Below, in pieces: positions 41,923-49,829 of a DNA stretch of 64,000 nt (position 1 is the stretch's first letter; each line of letters opens with the position of its first letter). The translations under genes were made by a program, and so were the position numbers. Source of the DNA: Agromyces sp. LHK192 (lineage in GTDB: Bacteria; Actinomycetota; Actinomycetes; Actinomycetales; Microbacteriaceae); assembly GCF_004006235.1 (NCBI RefSeq), contig NZ_CP034753.1, positions 496,001-560,000 on the forward strand, in the 5' to 3' direction. The notes beneath the pieces were generated by a model, which made no database searches, was not told where the DNA came from, and worked only from the letters and a program-made list of their open reading frames with translations.

Positions 41923-43329
41923 ATGACCCGGCTCATCCTCGGGGCGATGGTGCGCACGGTCGGCGCCTATCCGTCGGGCTGGCGGTACCCGGGCGCGCAT
42001 CGCGACCCCGCGGGCGACGCCGCCGTGCTGCGCCGCACCGCCGAGATCGCGGAGGCCGCCCGGCTCGACTACCTCTTCTTCGGCGACTGGCTGGCGACCG
42101 GACCCGACCTCGAGCACCGCGACCCGTACCTCGTCGCACGCATCGACCCGTTGTCGGCGGTCACGTACCTCGCGGGCATCACCAGTCGCATCGGCCTCAT
42201 CGCCACGGCGAACACGACCTACTCCGACCCGTACACGCTCGCGCGGACGACCGCGTCGATCGACCTGCTCTCGGGCGGCCGCGCGGGGCTCAACCTCGTG
42301 ACCGGCACCGAACCGCGCGCCGCGGCGAACCACGGCGCCGACGAGCAGGCGGCGAACGACGCGCGGTACGACCGGGCCGACGAGTTCGAGACCGTGCTGC
42401 GCCGGCTCTGGGACTCCTTCGAGGACGACGCGATCATCGCGGATGCCGCATCGGGCGCGTACCTCGACGTGTCGAAGCTGCACGCGACCGACTTCCACGG
42501 CGAGCACCTGAGCGTCGCCGGCCCTCTCAACGTCGCGCGGCCCGTGCAGGGACACCTGCCGCTCGTGCACGCGGGCACCTCGCCGCGGTCGCGGCTGCTG
42601 GCCGCGCGCAGCGCGGACCTCGCGCTCGTCGCGGTCTCCGACATCCGGCAGGCCTCCGACCTGCGCGAGGAGCTCCGTGCGCTCGCGTTCGAGTCGGGCC
42701 GGGACGACCGCACGCTCCGGGTCGTCGCCCCCGTGCTGCCGATCGTCGGCGAGACGCGCGAGCACGCCCAGCGGATCGCGGACGAGCTCGCCCGGCTCGT
42801 GCGGGTCGCCGAGGACTTCCGCGACGGGCCGCCGGCGGGGTTCCCGCCGCAGCGCTCGGTCGCACACCTCGCGACGCTGCTCGGCGTCGACCTGACCGGG
42901 TACACGCCCGACGACGTCGTCACGCCCGGGCTGCGTGCCGCGTTCACCGAGTTCGGCCAGCAGCTCACCGAGATCGCGGGCGAGCGCACTGGGCGGCGCG
43001 TCGGCGCGGACGACCCGCCGACGCTGCGGCACCTCGTCGTCACCGCGACGGTGCAGGCCTCGATGATCGTCGGCACCGCGACCGAGATCGCGGCCGAGTT
43101 CGCGGCCTGGGCCGAGGCCGAGGCGGTCGACGGGTTCAACGTGCTCTCGGCGACGCAACCGGCGCAGTTCGAGGCGTTCGCGCTCGGCGTCGTGCCCGAG
43201 CTGCAGCGGATCGGCGTCTTCCCGACCGAGTACGAGGGCACCACGCTGCGCGACCACCTCGGGCTCGAGCGGCCGGCCAACGTGCACGTGCGCGAATCCG
43301 TCGCGGTGCGCGTCGCGGCGCCGCGGTGA
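41923..43329 (+). CDS. LLM-class flavin-dependent monooxygenase (NtaA/SnaA/DszA-like)
   Basis: 468 residues with a GAAGGGAG ribosome binding site. Luciferase-like barrel motifs: WRYPGAHRDPAGD, YLFFGDWLATGP, ITSRIGLIATANTTYSDPYT, LSGGRAGLNLVTG and VQGHLPLVHAGTSPRSRLLA. The subfamily includes enzymes that cleave C-S or C-N bonds in EDTA/NTA, dibenzothiophene or sulfonates. With the FMN reductase before it and a cysteine-desulfurase-like gene after it, a role in organosulfur use is reasonable but unproven. Confidence 0.9.
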   Translation: MTRLILGAMVRTVGAYPSGWRYPGAHRDPAGDAAVLRRTAEIAEAARLDYLFFGDWLATGPDLEHRDPYLVARIDPLSAVTYLAGITSRIGLIATANTTYSDPYTLARTTASIDLLSGGRAGLNLVTGTEPRAAANHGADEQAANDARYDRADEFETVLRRLWDSFEDDAIIADAASGAYLDVSKLHATDFHGEHLSVAGPLNVARPVQGHLPLVHAGTSPRSRLLAARSADLALVAVSDIRQASDLREELRALAFESGRDDRTLRVVAPVLPIVGETREHAQRIADELARLVRVAEDFRDGPPAGFPPQRSVAHLATLLGVDLTGYTPDDVVTPGLRAAFTEFGQQLTEIAGERTGRRVGADDPPTLRHLVVTATVQASMIVGTATEIAAEFAAWAEAEAVDGFNVLSATQPAQFEAFALGVVPELQRIGVFPTEYEGTTLRDHLGLERPANVHVRESVAVRVAAPR

Positions 43330-43336
43330 GCCGGAA

Positions 43337-43392
43337 GCCGCGAGCCCGGGCCGCGAGCCCGGGCCGGGGTCACGGCCGGGGTCACGGCCGGT
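43337..43392 (+). repeat. Short GC-rich tandem repeats in the gap after the monooxygenase gene
   Basis: Two copies of GCCGCGAGCCCGG are followed by two copies of GGCCGGGGTCAC. They lie in a 217-bp non-coding gap that also holds the promoter of the next gene. No terminator with a T-run is seen. Confidence 0.75.
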
Positions 43393-43468
43393 TGGAGCGG
43401 TCGCCGATCCGTGCCGGGCGGCATGTTGCGTCGTATGTCGCACCGTGACGGCTCGCGTCGGCCCGCCC

Positions 43469-43497
43469 TTGAGGGGCGCTCAGGGCGCTCGTAGCCT
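43469..43497 (+). promoter_or_regulatory. Promoter of the class V PLP enzyme gene
   Basis: TTGAGG and TAGCCT are separated by 17 bases, a good sigma-70-type match. The GTG start with its GGGGGAG site lies about 50 bases further on. Confidence 0.65.
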
Positions 43498-43546
43498 CGA
43501 CCCATTCGCGCGCCGCCGGCGCGCCCGTCCTCGTCGAGGGGGAGCC

Positions 43547-44860
43547 GTGTCGATCGCCGTCGCCGCACCGAGCACCGCCCGCGAGACCATGCGCCCCCTC
43601 GCCCTGCTCGCCGACGCGGGCCTCGAGGTGCCCGTGCTCGGCGGCGGCCGCGTCGCCCACACGAACCTCGACCTCGCGGCATCCGCACCCGCGCTGGCGA
43701 CCGTCGCCCGCACCGTCGGCGACCTGCTTCCCTGGTACTCGAGCGTGCACCGTGGAACGGGATTCCCGAGCGAGGTCGTGACCGAACTCGTCGAGGACGC
43801 CCGCGCGGTCGTCTCCCGGCACGTCGGCGCCCGCGACCGCGACGTCGTCGTGTTCACCCGCAACACGACCGACGCGCTCAACCTGCTCGCGACCGCGGTG
43901 CCCGGCGACGTCGTGGTGCTCGACATCGAGCACCACGCCAACCTGCTGCCGTGGCGCAGTCGCCGGCTCGTCGTCGCCGCCGACACCATCGAGGAGACCC
44001 TCGAGCGGCTCGCCGTCGAACTCGCGTCGAAGCCCGCCGCGCTCGTCGCCGTGACCGGCGCGTCGAACGTCACGGGCGAACTCCTGCCGGTCGCGCGGTT
44101 CGCGGCGCTCGCGCACGCGTACGGTGCCCGGATCGCGGTCGACGCCGCCCAGTTGCTGCCGCACCGCGCGGTCGACCTGGGCGAACTCGACGCCGACTAC
44201 CTCGTCTGCTCGGGGCACAAGACCTACGCGCCGTACGGCGCAGGGGCACTGATCGGCCGTGCCGACTGGCTCGACGTCGCGCCCGCCTACCTCTCCGGCG
44301 GCGGCGCCGTCTCCAATGTCGAGCTCGAGCGCGTGGCGTGGCATCCGTCGCCCGAACGCCACGAGGCCGGAACGCCGAACGTGCTCGGCATCGTGTCGTT
44401 CGCAGCGGCCCTGCAGGAGCTCGAGCGCCTCGGTCCGGACGCCCGCGTCGCGCACGAGGCCGCGCTCACCGAGCGCCTCGAACGCGGTGCCGCCTCGATC
44501 GACGGCGTCCGCGTCATCCACGGGTTCACGGATGCCCCGGGCCGCGTCGGCATCGTCACCGTCCAGCTCGAACGCGGCTCGGTCGGCCTGGTCGCCGCGG
44601 CGCTGTCGGCCGAGCACGGCGTCTCGGTGCGCGCGGGCCGGTTCTGCGCCCACCCGTTCTTCGACCGGGTCGCGACCCGCGCCAACGGGCTGCGGGCGAG
44701 CCTCGGACTGGGCAGCTCGTCCGACGACGTCGACCGGTTCGTCGCCGCGCTGTCGTCCATCGTCGCCGACGGCCCGACCTCGACGTACCAGCGCACCGGC
44801 GACGGCTGGAAGCCCGTCGCCGACGACCGCCCGAAGCCGCAGATCTTCCGCGCGGGCTGA
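43547..44860 (+). CDS. Class V aminotransferase-fold PLP enzyme (cysteine desulfurase-like)
   Basis: 437 residues from a GTG behind GGGGGAG. PLP-binding features: VVFTRNTTDALNLLATAV, VLDIEHHANLLPWR, the VDAAQLLPHR aspartate and the Schiff-base Lys in CSGHKTYAPYGAG. A candidate catalytic Cys sits in VRAGRFCAHPFF, at the position of the SufS/CsdA persulfide Cys. Next to an FMN reductase and LLM monooxygenase this suggests sulfur metabolism. Reaction and substrate remain inferred. Confidence 0.88.
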   Translation: MSIAVAAPSTARETMRPLALLADAGLEVPVLGGGRVAHTNLDLAASAPALATVARTVGDLLPWYSSVHRGTGFPSEVVTELVEDARAVVSRHVGARDRDVVVFTRNTTDALNLLATAVPGDVVVLDIEHHANLLPWRSRRLVVAADTIEETLERLAVELASKPAALVAVTGASNVTGELLPVARFAALAHAYGARIAVDAAQLLPHRAVDLGELDADYLVCSGHKTYAPYGAGALIGRADWLDVAPAYLSGGGAVSNVELERVAWHPSPERHEAGTPNVLGIVSFAAALQELERLGPDARVAHEAALTERLERGAASIDGVRVIHGFTDAPGRVGIVTVQLERGSVGLVAAALSAEHGVSVRAGRFCAHPFFDRVATRANGLRASLGLGSSSDDVDRFVAALSSIVADGPTSTYQRTGDGWKPVADDRPKPQIFRAG

Positions 44861-44934
44861 CCGCGCGGGCTGACGCGCGGATCCACCAGAACTGGGGATT
44901 CCGTCGCGGGCCCACCGTCCATCACACTGATCGG

Positions 44935-45840
44935 ATGGGATCAGCGTTGACCACCATTGGACTCCCCGTCGCCCTCGGCATCATCATGTTCGGCCTGGGG
45001 CTCTCACTCACCCTCGGCGACTTCGCGCGCGTGGCGAGGCATCCGAAGGCGGTGATCATCGCCCTGCTGTGCCAGATCCTCGTGCTGCCCGCGATCTGCT
45101 TCCTGCTGGTCGAGCTGTTCGCCCTGCCGCCCGTGCTCGCGGTCGGCATGCTGCTGCTGGCGGCATCGCCCGGCGGCACGACCGCGAACCTCTACAGCCA
45201 CCTCTTCCGCGGCGACGTCGCGCTGAACATCTCGCTCACCGCGATCAACTCGGTGCTCGCGGTGTTCACCCTGCCGCTCATCACGAACCTCGCGATCGCC
45301 TACTTCCTGCCCGGCGACGAGTCGCTCGGCATCCAGTTCGCGAAGACGCTCGAGGTGTTCGCGATCGTGCTACTGCCGGTGGCGCTCGGCATGCTGGTGC
45401 GCTGGTGGAAGCCGACGTTCGCCGACCGCATGGACCGGCCGGTGCGCATCGCCTCGGTCGTGATCCTCGTCGTGGTGATCGCGGGCGCGATCGTGTCGAA
45501 CCTCGAACTGCTGCTCGCGAACGTCGGCAGCCTTGCGCTCATCACGGTGGTCTTCTGCATCATCAGCCTGACGGTCGGCTACGTGGCGCCGCGCCTGCTG
45601 CGGGTCGACCGCCGCCAGTCGATCGCCAGCTCGTTCGAGATCGGCATCCACAACGCGACGCTCGCGATCGTGATCGCCCAGACCGTCGTCGGCAGCACCG
45701 AGATGAGCCTGCCCGCCGCCGTCTACGGCGTGCTCATGTTCTTCGTCGCCCTCGGCTTCGGGTTCCTGATCCGCGGACGGGCGACGCCCGAGGATGCCGC
45801 CGACCGGGACCGGCCGGCCGCCACCGCGTCGTCGGCGTAG
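44935..45840 (+). CDS. Bile acid:sodium symporter (BASS) family transporter
   Basis: 301 residues with about nine hydrophobic segments. Family motifs are LPVALGIIMFGLGLSLTLGD, LLAASPGGTTANLYSHLFRG (the crossover motif for sodium binding) and FEIGIHNATLAIVIAQTVVG. Likely exports or imports an organic anion with sodium. CACACT lies six bases before the ATG, fitting a leaderless start. Confidence 0.92.
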   Translation: MGSALTTIGLPVALGIIMFGLGLSLTLGDFARVARHPKAVIIALLCQILVLPAICFLLVELFALPPVLAVGMLLLAASPGGTTANLYSHLFRGDVALNISLTAINSVLAVFTLPLITNLAIAYFLPGDESLGIQFAKTLEVFAIVLLPVALGMLVRWWKPTFADRMDRPVRIASVVILVVVIAGAIVSNLELLLANVGSLALITVVFCIISLTVGYVAPRLLRVDRRQSIASSFEIGIHNATLAIVIAQTVVGSTEMSLPAAVYGVLMFFVALGFGFLIRGRATPEDAADRDRPAATASSA

Positions 45841-45899
45841 CGGAGCCGCTCGTCCCGTCGGACGACCGCGCGACGGCGGATCGGTCCACACTGGTCGGC

Positions 45900-46739
45900 A
45901 TGGATCCAGTGGGCGGATCACCGGTGCGCGGCGCCGCCGAGGCGGACGCGGAATCCGACGCCGACGTCGGAGAGCTCGAGGTGAGGGCCGATGCCCTTCG
46001 TCGAGTCGTCTACGGAACTCCCGGCGGATACGACTCGTCTGCGGCGAGCGATCTCGCGGCGCTCGAGCGACGGATCGCCCGGGCGTGCGAGCGGGGCGAC
46101 GGACGGATCGGCCCCGAACCGCCGACGCGGACGCCGGTGATCGGGTCGGTCGCCGAGCCCGTCGCCGAGCCCGTCGTCGGGCAGCGGCGCCGTCGTCGCC
46201 TGATCGGATGGGCGATCGCGGCGGCGGTCGTGATCGCGGCGGGCGCGATCGTCGCCGGGGTGATCCGGGGCGGCGGGCCGCCGCGCGGGATGGCGGTGTT
46301 CGAGCGCCCGCAGACCACGGCCGACACCGCGCTGCGCGGGTACGAGGTGCAGCTCGGCCGGCGCGCCACGACCCTCCGCCACGTCGGGCGCGTCTTCGGG
46401 CACGACGCCTGGGTGTTCCTCGAGCGCGGCGACGTCTGCCTCATCGTCCAGCGGCTCAACTGGGCGGGCTGGGGCGGCACCTGCGTCGACGAGCGGATCT
46501 TCGCCAGGCACGGCATCACGCGCCTGCTGACCTACGACGACGTCAGCGGCAGCGCGCGCCCGGCCGGCCTGCTGCCCGGTGAAGGCGTCGAGCTGCGATG
46601 GGGGCCGGACTCGACGGGCATCGAGTGGTCGGTCGTCGGCGGCTCCGTCGACACGGGAGGGCGCGAACGCGTCTGGGTGCCCACGCTCGACGGCGGTGAC
46701 GGCCGGACCTTCGGCGAATGGACCTCCGACCAGCGGTAG
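45900..46739 (+). CDS. Single-pass membrane protein of unknown function
   Basis: 279 residues. A cytoplasmic N-terminal half has a helix with RADALRRVVYGTPGGYDSSA; a basic RRRRR stop precedes one membrane segment (LIGWAIAAAVVIAAGAIVAG, residues ~100-120). The external domain has two cysteines (DVCLIVQRLNWAGWGGTCVD) that may form a disulfide. I do not recognise the family. A CACACT element seven bases upstream suggests a leaderless mRNA. Confidence 0.75.
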   Translation: MDPVGGSPVRGAAEADAESDADVGELEVRADALRRVVYGTPGGYDSSAASDLAALERRIARACERGDGRIGPEPPTRTPVIGSVAEPVAEPVVGQRRRRRLIGWAIAAAVVIAAGAIVAGVIRGGGPPRGMAVFERPQTTADTALRGYEVQLGRRATTLRHVGRVFGHDAWVFLERGDVCLIVQRLNWAGWGGTCVDERIFARHGITRLLTYDDVSGSARPAGLLPGEGVELRWGPDSTGIEWSVVGGSVDTGGRERVWVPTLDGGDGRTFGEWTSDQR

Positions 46740-46792
46740 CAGGATCGGAGGTCGGACCCCGTGCCTACACTGGACGGGTCGGAAGGGGAGGC

Positions 46793-47287
46793 ATGCAGGC
46801 ACTGGCCGAGAGCGAGGTGCGTTCCGTGTTCGCGAACGCGCACGACGCCGAACTCGAACAGGTCTCGCTGCCCGTGGGATTCTTCGTGACCGAGTGGGCC
46901 CACCTCGACGCGTTCGGCTGGCGCGATCCCAGGATCCCGTCGCGCGGATACCTCGTGACGGAGATCGACGGCGAACCGGTCGGCATCGTCCTCCGTGCGG
47001 CCGACCGCACCGGCTCGCACCACCGTGCCGCGATCTGCAGCCTCTGCCACACCCAGCAGCCCGGCGACCAGGTGCTGTTGTTCTCGGCGCGACGCGCAGG
47101 CGCCGCGGGCGAGCGCGGCGACAGCGTCGGCACCTACATCTGCAGCGATCTCGCCTGTCAGGAGACCGTGCGGCTCGGGCGGCCGCCGGCCCCGTCGGAG
47201 GTCGTGCCGACCGTGCGCGAGATCGAGCGCATCGAGGGCGTCGCCCAGCGCACGCGCGCCTTCGTCGCGGACGTCGTCACCGGCTGA
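46793..47287 (+). CDS. FBP-domain (treble-clef zinc-finger) protein
   Basis: 164 residues; GGAAGGGGAGG precedes the ATG. The C-terminal zinc finger uses CSLC and C-x5-C (ICSLCHTQQPGDQVLLFSAR, later YICSDLACQETVR), matching the FBP C-terminal zinc-finger family related to EF-G-binding proteins. It likely interacts with EF-G or the ribosome, by family inference. Confidence 0.85.
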   Translation: MQALAESEVRSVFANAHDAELEQVSLPVGFFVTEWAHLDAFGWRDPRIPSRGYLVTEIDGEPVGIVLRAADRTGSHHRAAICSLCHTQQPGDQVLLFSARRAGAAGERGDSVGTYICSDLACQETVRLGRPPAPSEVVPTVREIERIEGVAQRTRAFVADVVTG

Positions 47288-47312
47288 CGGGGCGTCGTCA
47301 CCGGGTGACGGG
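47272..47312. repeat. 21-bp tandem duplication spanning two convergent stop codons
   Basis: CGTCGTCACCGGCTGACGGG (47272-47291) is followed one base later by the same 20-mer with a single C-to-G change (47293-47312). Copy 1 contains the TGA of the plus-strand gene and copy 2 the stop of the minus-strand gene. Copy 2 holds a perfect GTCACC-G-GGTGAC dyad. Confidence 0.9.
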
Positions 47313-48056
47313 CTCCAACGTGGGTCGCTTGGCCGTGCGGCCGTCGCCCGACGACCGGCCGGTGAGTCGGCGGCCGATCCACGGCAGCACGAACTCGCGG
47401 TAGTAGGCCGCGGTGTTGCGGCTGCGCGGCCCGGCGGGCGCCGACGCGACCTCCTCCACGCCCCACTCGGGGGGCACCGGCACGCCGATCGCGGTGAGCA
47501 CGTTGCTCGCGACGCGGGCGTGGCCCAACGAGTTCAGGTGCAGCTTGTCAGGTGACCAGTAGCGGATGTCGCGCAGCCCGCGGTCGTTGAAGTTGTCGAC
47601 GAACGTGACGCCGTCGAGCTCGGCGAGGTCGACCAGCGCCGCCGTGAGTCGCGCCCCGCGCGCGTCGAACACGCGGCCCAGGGGAAGGTGGTCGGTCGGG
47701 TTGGCGCCGGAGAGCATGAGCACGTGGATGCCCTCGTCGCGGATGCGGTGCACAGCCTGCCGGAACCGCCCGGCGACCAGTTCCTCGGGCATCCGCGGGC
47801 GGAGCATGTCGTTGCCGCCGCCGTTGAAGCTGATCACCTCGGGTCGCAGCGCGATCGCCGCCTCGAGCTGCTCCTCGATGATGGGGCCGAGCTTGCGGCC
47901 GCGGATCGCGAAGTTCGCGTAGCCGACGGGTTCGTGCGCGGCGGCGGCGAGGCCGGTCGCGACGAAGTCGGCCCAGCCGCGCACGCTGCCGTCGGGCAGT
48001 TCGTCGCCGACCCCCTCGGTGAAGCTGTCGCCGATCGCCGCGTAGCTGTGGAACAT
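47298..48056 (-). CDS. SGNH/GDSL hydrolase
   Basis: 252 residues from ATG 48056 (a GTG three codons upstream is possible). Block I is YAAIGDSFTEGVGDEL (catalytic Ser), block III FNGGGNDMLRP, and block V PDKLHLNSLGHARVA carries the catalytic Asp/His. No signal peptide, so it is probably cytoplasmic. Substrate is likely an ester of lipid or sugar. Confidence 0.93.
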   Translation of the reverse strand: MFHSYAAIGDSFTEGVGDELPDGSVRGWADFVATGLAAAAHEPVGYANFAIRGRKLGPIIEEQLEAAIALRPEVISFNGGGNDMLRPRMPEELVAGRFRQAVHRIRDEGIHVLMLSGANPTDHLPLGRVFDARGARLTAALVDLAELDGVTFVDNFNDRGLRDIRYWSPDKLHLNSLGHARVASNVLTAIGVPVPPEWGVEEVASAPAGPRSRNTAAYYREFVLPWIGRRLTGRSSGDGRTAKRPTLEPVTR

Positions 48057-48107
48057 GGGTTCCACCGTAACGCGGAGAGGGGGTGTCGGATGCCGCCCGG
48101 TGCCCGG

Positions 48108-48491
48108 TCACCCCTCCGGGTCGAGCCGGAACGTGACCTCGGCGGCCTCGGGCCCGACCACGGTGTCCACGATGTTCTTGGCGTAGCGCCCGTACTTCTC
48201 CCGGTACACGGCGTCGAGGTCGGCGTTGATCGGGTCGGCCGAGTTGACGTGCGTGAAGGTCACGTCGACGTCGGATCCACCACCGCGGATGCCGCCGCGG
48301 CCCGCCGCGAGCGCGCGACGGAACCAGCCGTTGTCAGGCCCGTACGCCGATCGCACGTAGAAGTGGTCGCCGACCCTCACACCCCAGATCGTGATGTGCT
48401 TGCTGAGATCGCCGTCGCGTCGTCGCGATGCGACGTGGACCTCGTCGGCGTCGCCCAGTGCTACCAGGTCGGACTCGTTCCATGCGGTCAT
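48108..48491 (-). CDS. DUF2255 family protein
   Basis: 127 residues. Recognisable by HITIWGVRVGDHFYVRSAYG and GWFRRALAAGRGGIRGGG, then a DAVYREKYGRYAKNIVDTVV helix. These resemble deazaflavin- or FMN-binding split-barrel proteins of the nitroreductase-like group. Cofactor and reaction unknown. Confidence 0.85.
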   Translation of the reverse strand: MTAWNESDLVALGDADEVHVASRRRDGDLSKHITIWGVRVGDHFYVRSAYGPDNGWFRRALAAGRGGIRGGGSDVDVTFTHVNSADPINADLDAVYREKYGRYAKNIVDTVVGPEAAEVTFRLDPEG

Positions 48492-48593
48492 GGTGGTACC
48501 CCTTCAGGTGATCGGCCCGTTCGGGACCGTGCTCCCATCCAACCCCGGATCGGCCGATGGTGGGAGGGACCGGCGCAACCTCGGTCGATCCGA

Positions 48594-48938
48594 TCAGCCC
48601 TGCGGTGCGCCGGCCGGATCGGAGAGCAGCCAGGCGATCGCGCTGATCCCGCCGAGCACGATGGCGAGCGTCACGATCGTGCCGCAGGCGCAGCCGATGG
48701 CGATGGCGATGGCGCGGCCCCGCCAGGCCGGCACGACCGCGCTGACGAGCAGGAGCGCGGTCGGCGCGATGGCGATCAGGATCAATCCGAGGTCGGTGAC
48801 ACTCGGAAGGAGCGCAGTCGCGGCCTGGTAGCCGAGGAACGGTGCGATGGCGCCGATCACCGCGCCGATGCCGAACTCAGCGGCACCGACCCTGAATCCG
48901 AGCCGCCGTTGCGGCCGCTCGTCCGGCTCGGCGGTCAT
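48594..48938 (-). CDS. Small membrane protein
   Basis: 114 residues, coupled to the upstream membrane protein gene by ATGA. After a short polar start there are about three hydrophobic segments (GIGAVIGAIAPFLGYQAATA, LGLILIAIAPTALLLVSAVV, GTIVTLAIVLGGISAIAWLL). No recognised family. Confidence 0.75.
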   Translation of the reverse strand: MTAEPDERPQRRLGFRVGAAEFGIGAVIGAIAPFLGYQAATALLPSVTDLGLILIAIAPTALLLVSAVVPAWRGRAIAIAIGCACGTIVTLAIVLGGISAIAWLLSDPAGAPQG

Positions 48939-49441
48939 CGCTTCCAGATCTGCACGTAGAGCGGAGCGAAGGCGTAGACGAGCAGGAGCAGGACACCGAC
49001 GGTCAGGACGGGCATGCCCGCCTCGAGCGTCGATCCGTTCGACGTCGCGAACCCCGCGATCATCCACAGCCCGAGGCACATGGCGGCCGAGGCACCCGCG
49101 CCGGCACGGAACACGGTCGCGGCTCGGGGGGAAGGCCTGCGGCCCGCGATGATGAGGCCGAAGAACGCCGTCGACGCGATCACGATGACCCCGACGATCA
49201 GGGCCACGCCGAGGAGGACGCCGTCGTCGTCCCCGCTCGAGACCGCCGGGCCGAACTCGACGAGCAGTCCCAGGAGGCTCCACGACCGCTCGTCGGACCG
49301 GTCGGTGCCGGTCGGCAGGATCAGCCCGAGGCCGATGCAGATCGTGCTGAGTGCCACGATCCATCCGATCGCCAGTCGCTCGAGCCGATCGATGCGCTCC
49401 GCCAGCGAGGTCGCTTCGACGGAGGCCGTACCTGTGGTCAT
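48935..49441 (-). CDS. Four-segment membrane protein
   Basis: 168 residues starting at ATG 49441. A short amphipathic N-terminal helix (AERIDRLERLAIG) is followed by about four membrane segments (IGWIVALSTICIGLGLILPT, GVALIVGVIVIASTAFFGLI, ASAAMCLGLWMIAGFA, VLTVGVLLLLVYAFAPLYVQ). Function unknown; forms a two-gene unit with the next one. Confidence 0.75.
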   Translation of the reverse strand: MTTGTASVEATSLAERIDRLERLAIGWIVALSTICIGLGLILPTGTDRSDERSWSLLGLLVEFGPAVSSGDDDGVLLGVALIVGVIVIASTAFFGLIIAGRRPSPRAATVFRAGAGASAAMCLGLWMIAGFATSNGSTLEAGMPVLTVGVLLLLVYAFAPLYVQIWKR

Positions 49442-49557
49442 CTCGGATCCCTTCGGCGGGCGGTGCTGCGGCCAACGGTACGGAGCCGTCGGCGCGGTGT
49501 CGATGGGGTGGACTCCCCATGACGTGCCCGCCGGTCGAGACGAGTCGACGCGTGAAC

Positions 49558-49752
49558 TCAGCTCGAAGACGTCGCGTGTTCGATCTCGCAGTCCCCGCCG
49601 GGGTACAGCAGCCCTTCGTGGCCGTCGTCGTAGCGCACCAGGTAGGGCGGGCTGCCCTCGGCGCCGCGCACCTCGAGCACCTCCCCGTGACGTTCCGCCT
49701 CGCCGACGTGCTTGCCGTGGATGACCAGTCGATCGCCGATGACCGCGTGCAT
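49558..49752 (-). CDS. DUF1918 domain protein
   Basis: 64 residues. HAVIGDRLVIHGKHVGEAER and GSPPYLVRYDDGHEGLLYPG match DUF1918, a small SH3-like barrel found widely in actinobacteria. A GGGGGAAGGGGG stretch precedes the ATG. Confidence 0.88.
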   Translation of the reverse strand: MHAVIGDRLVIHGKHVGEAERHGEVLEVRGAEGSPPYLVRYDDGHEGLLYPGGDCEIEHATSSS

Positions 49753-49829
49753 GGCCGCCCCCTTCCCCCTGTCGATCCAGCGTACGCCGGGGCTCCGCGC
49801 GTCGGAAGCGCAGCCGCCGGGGCGCGGGG

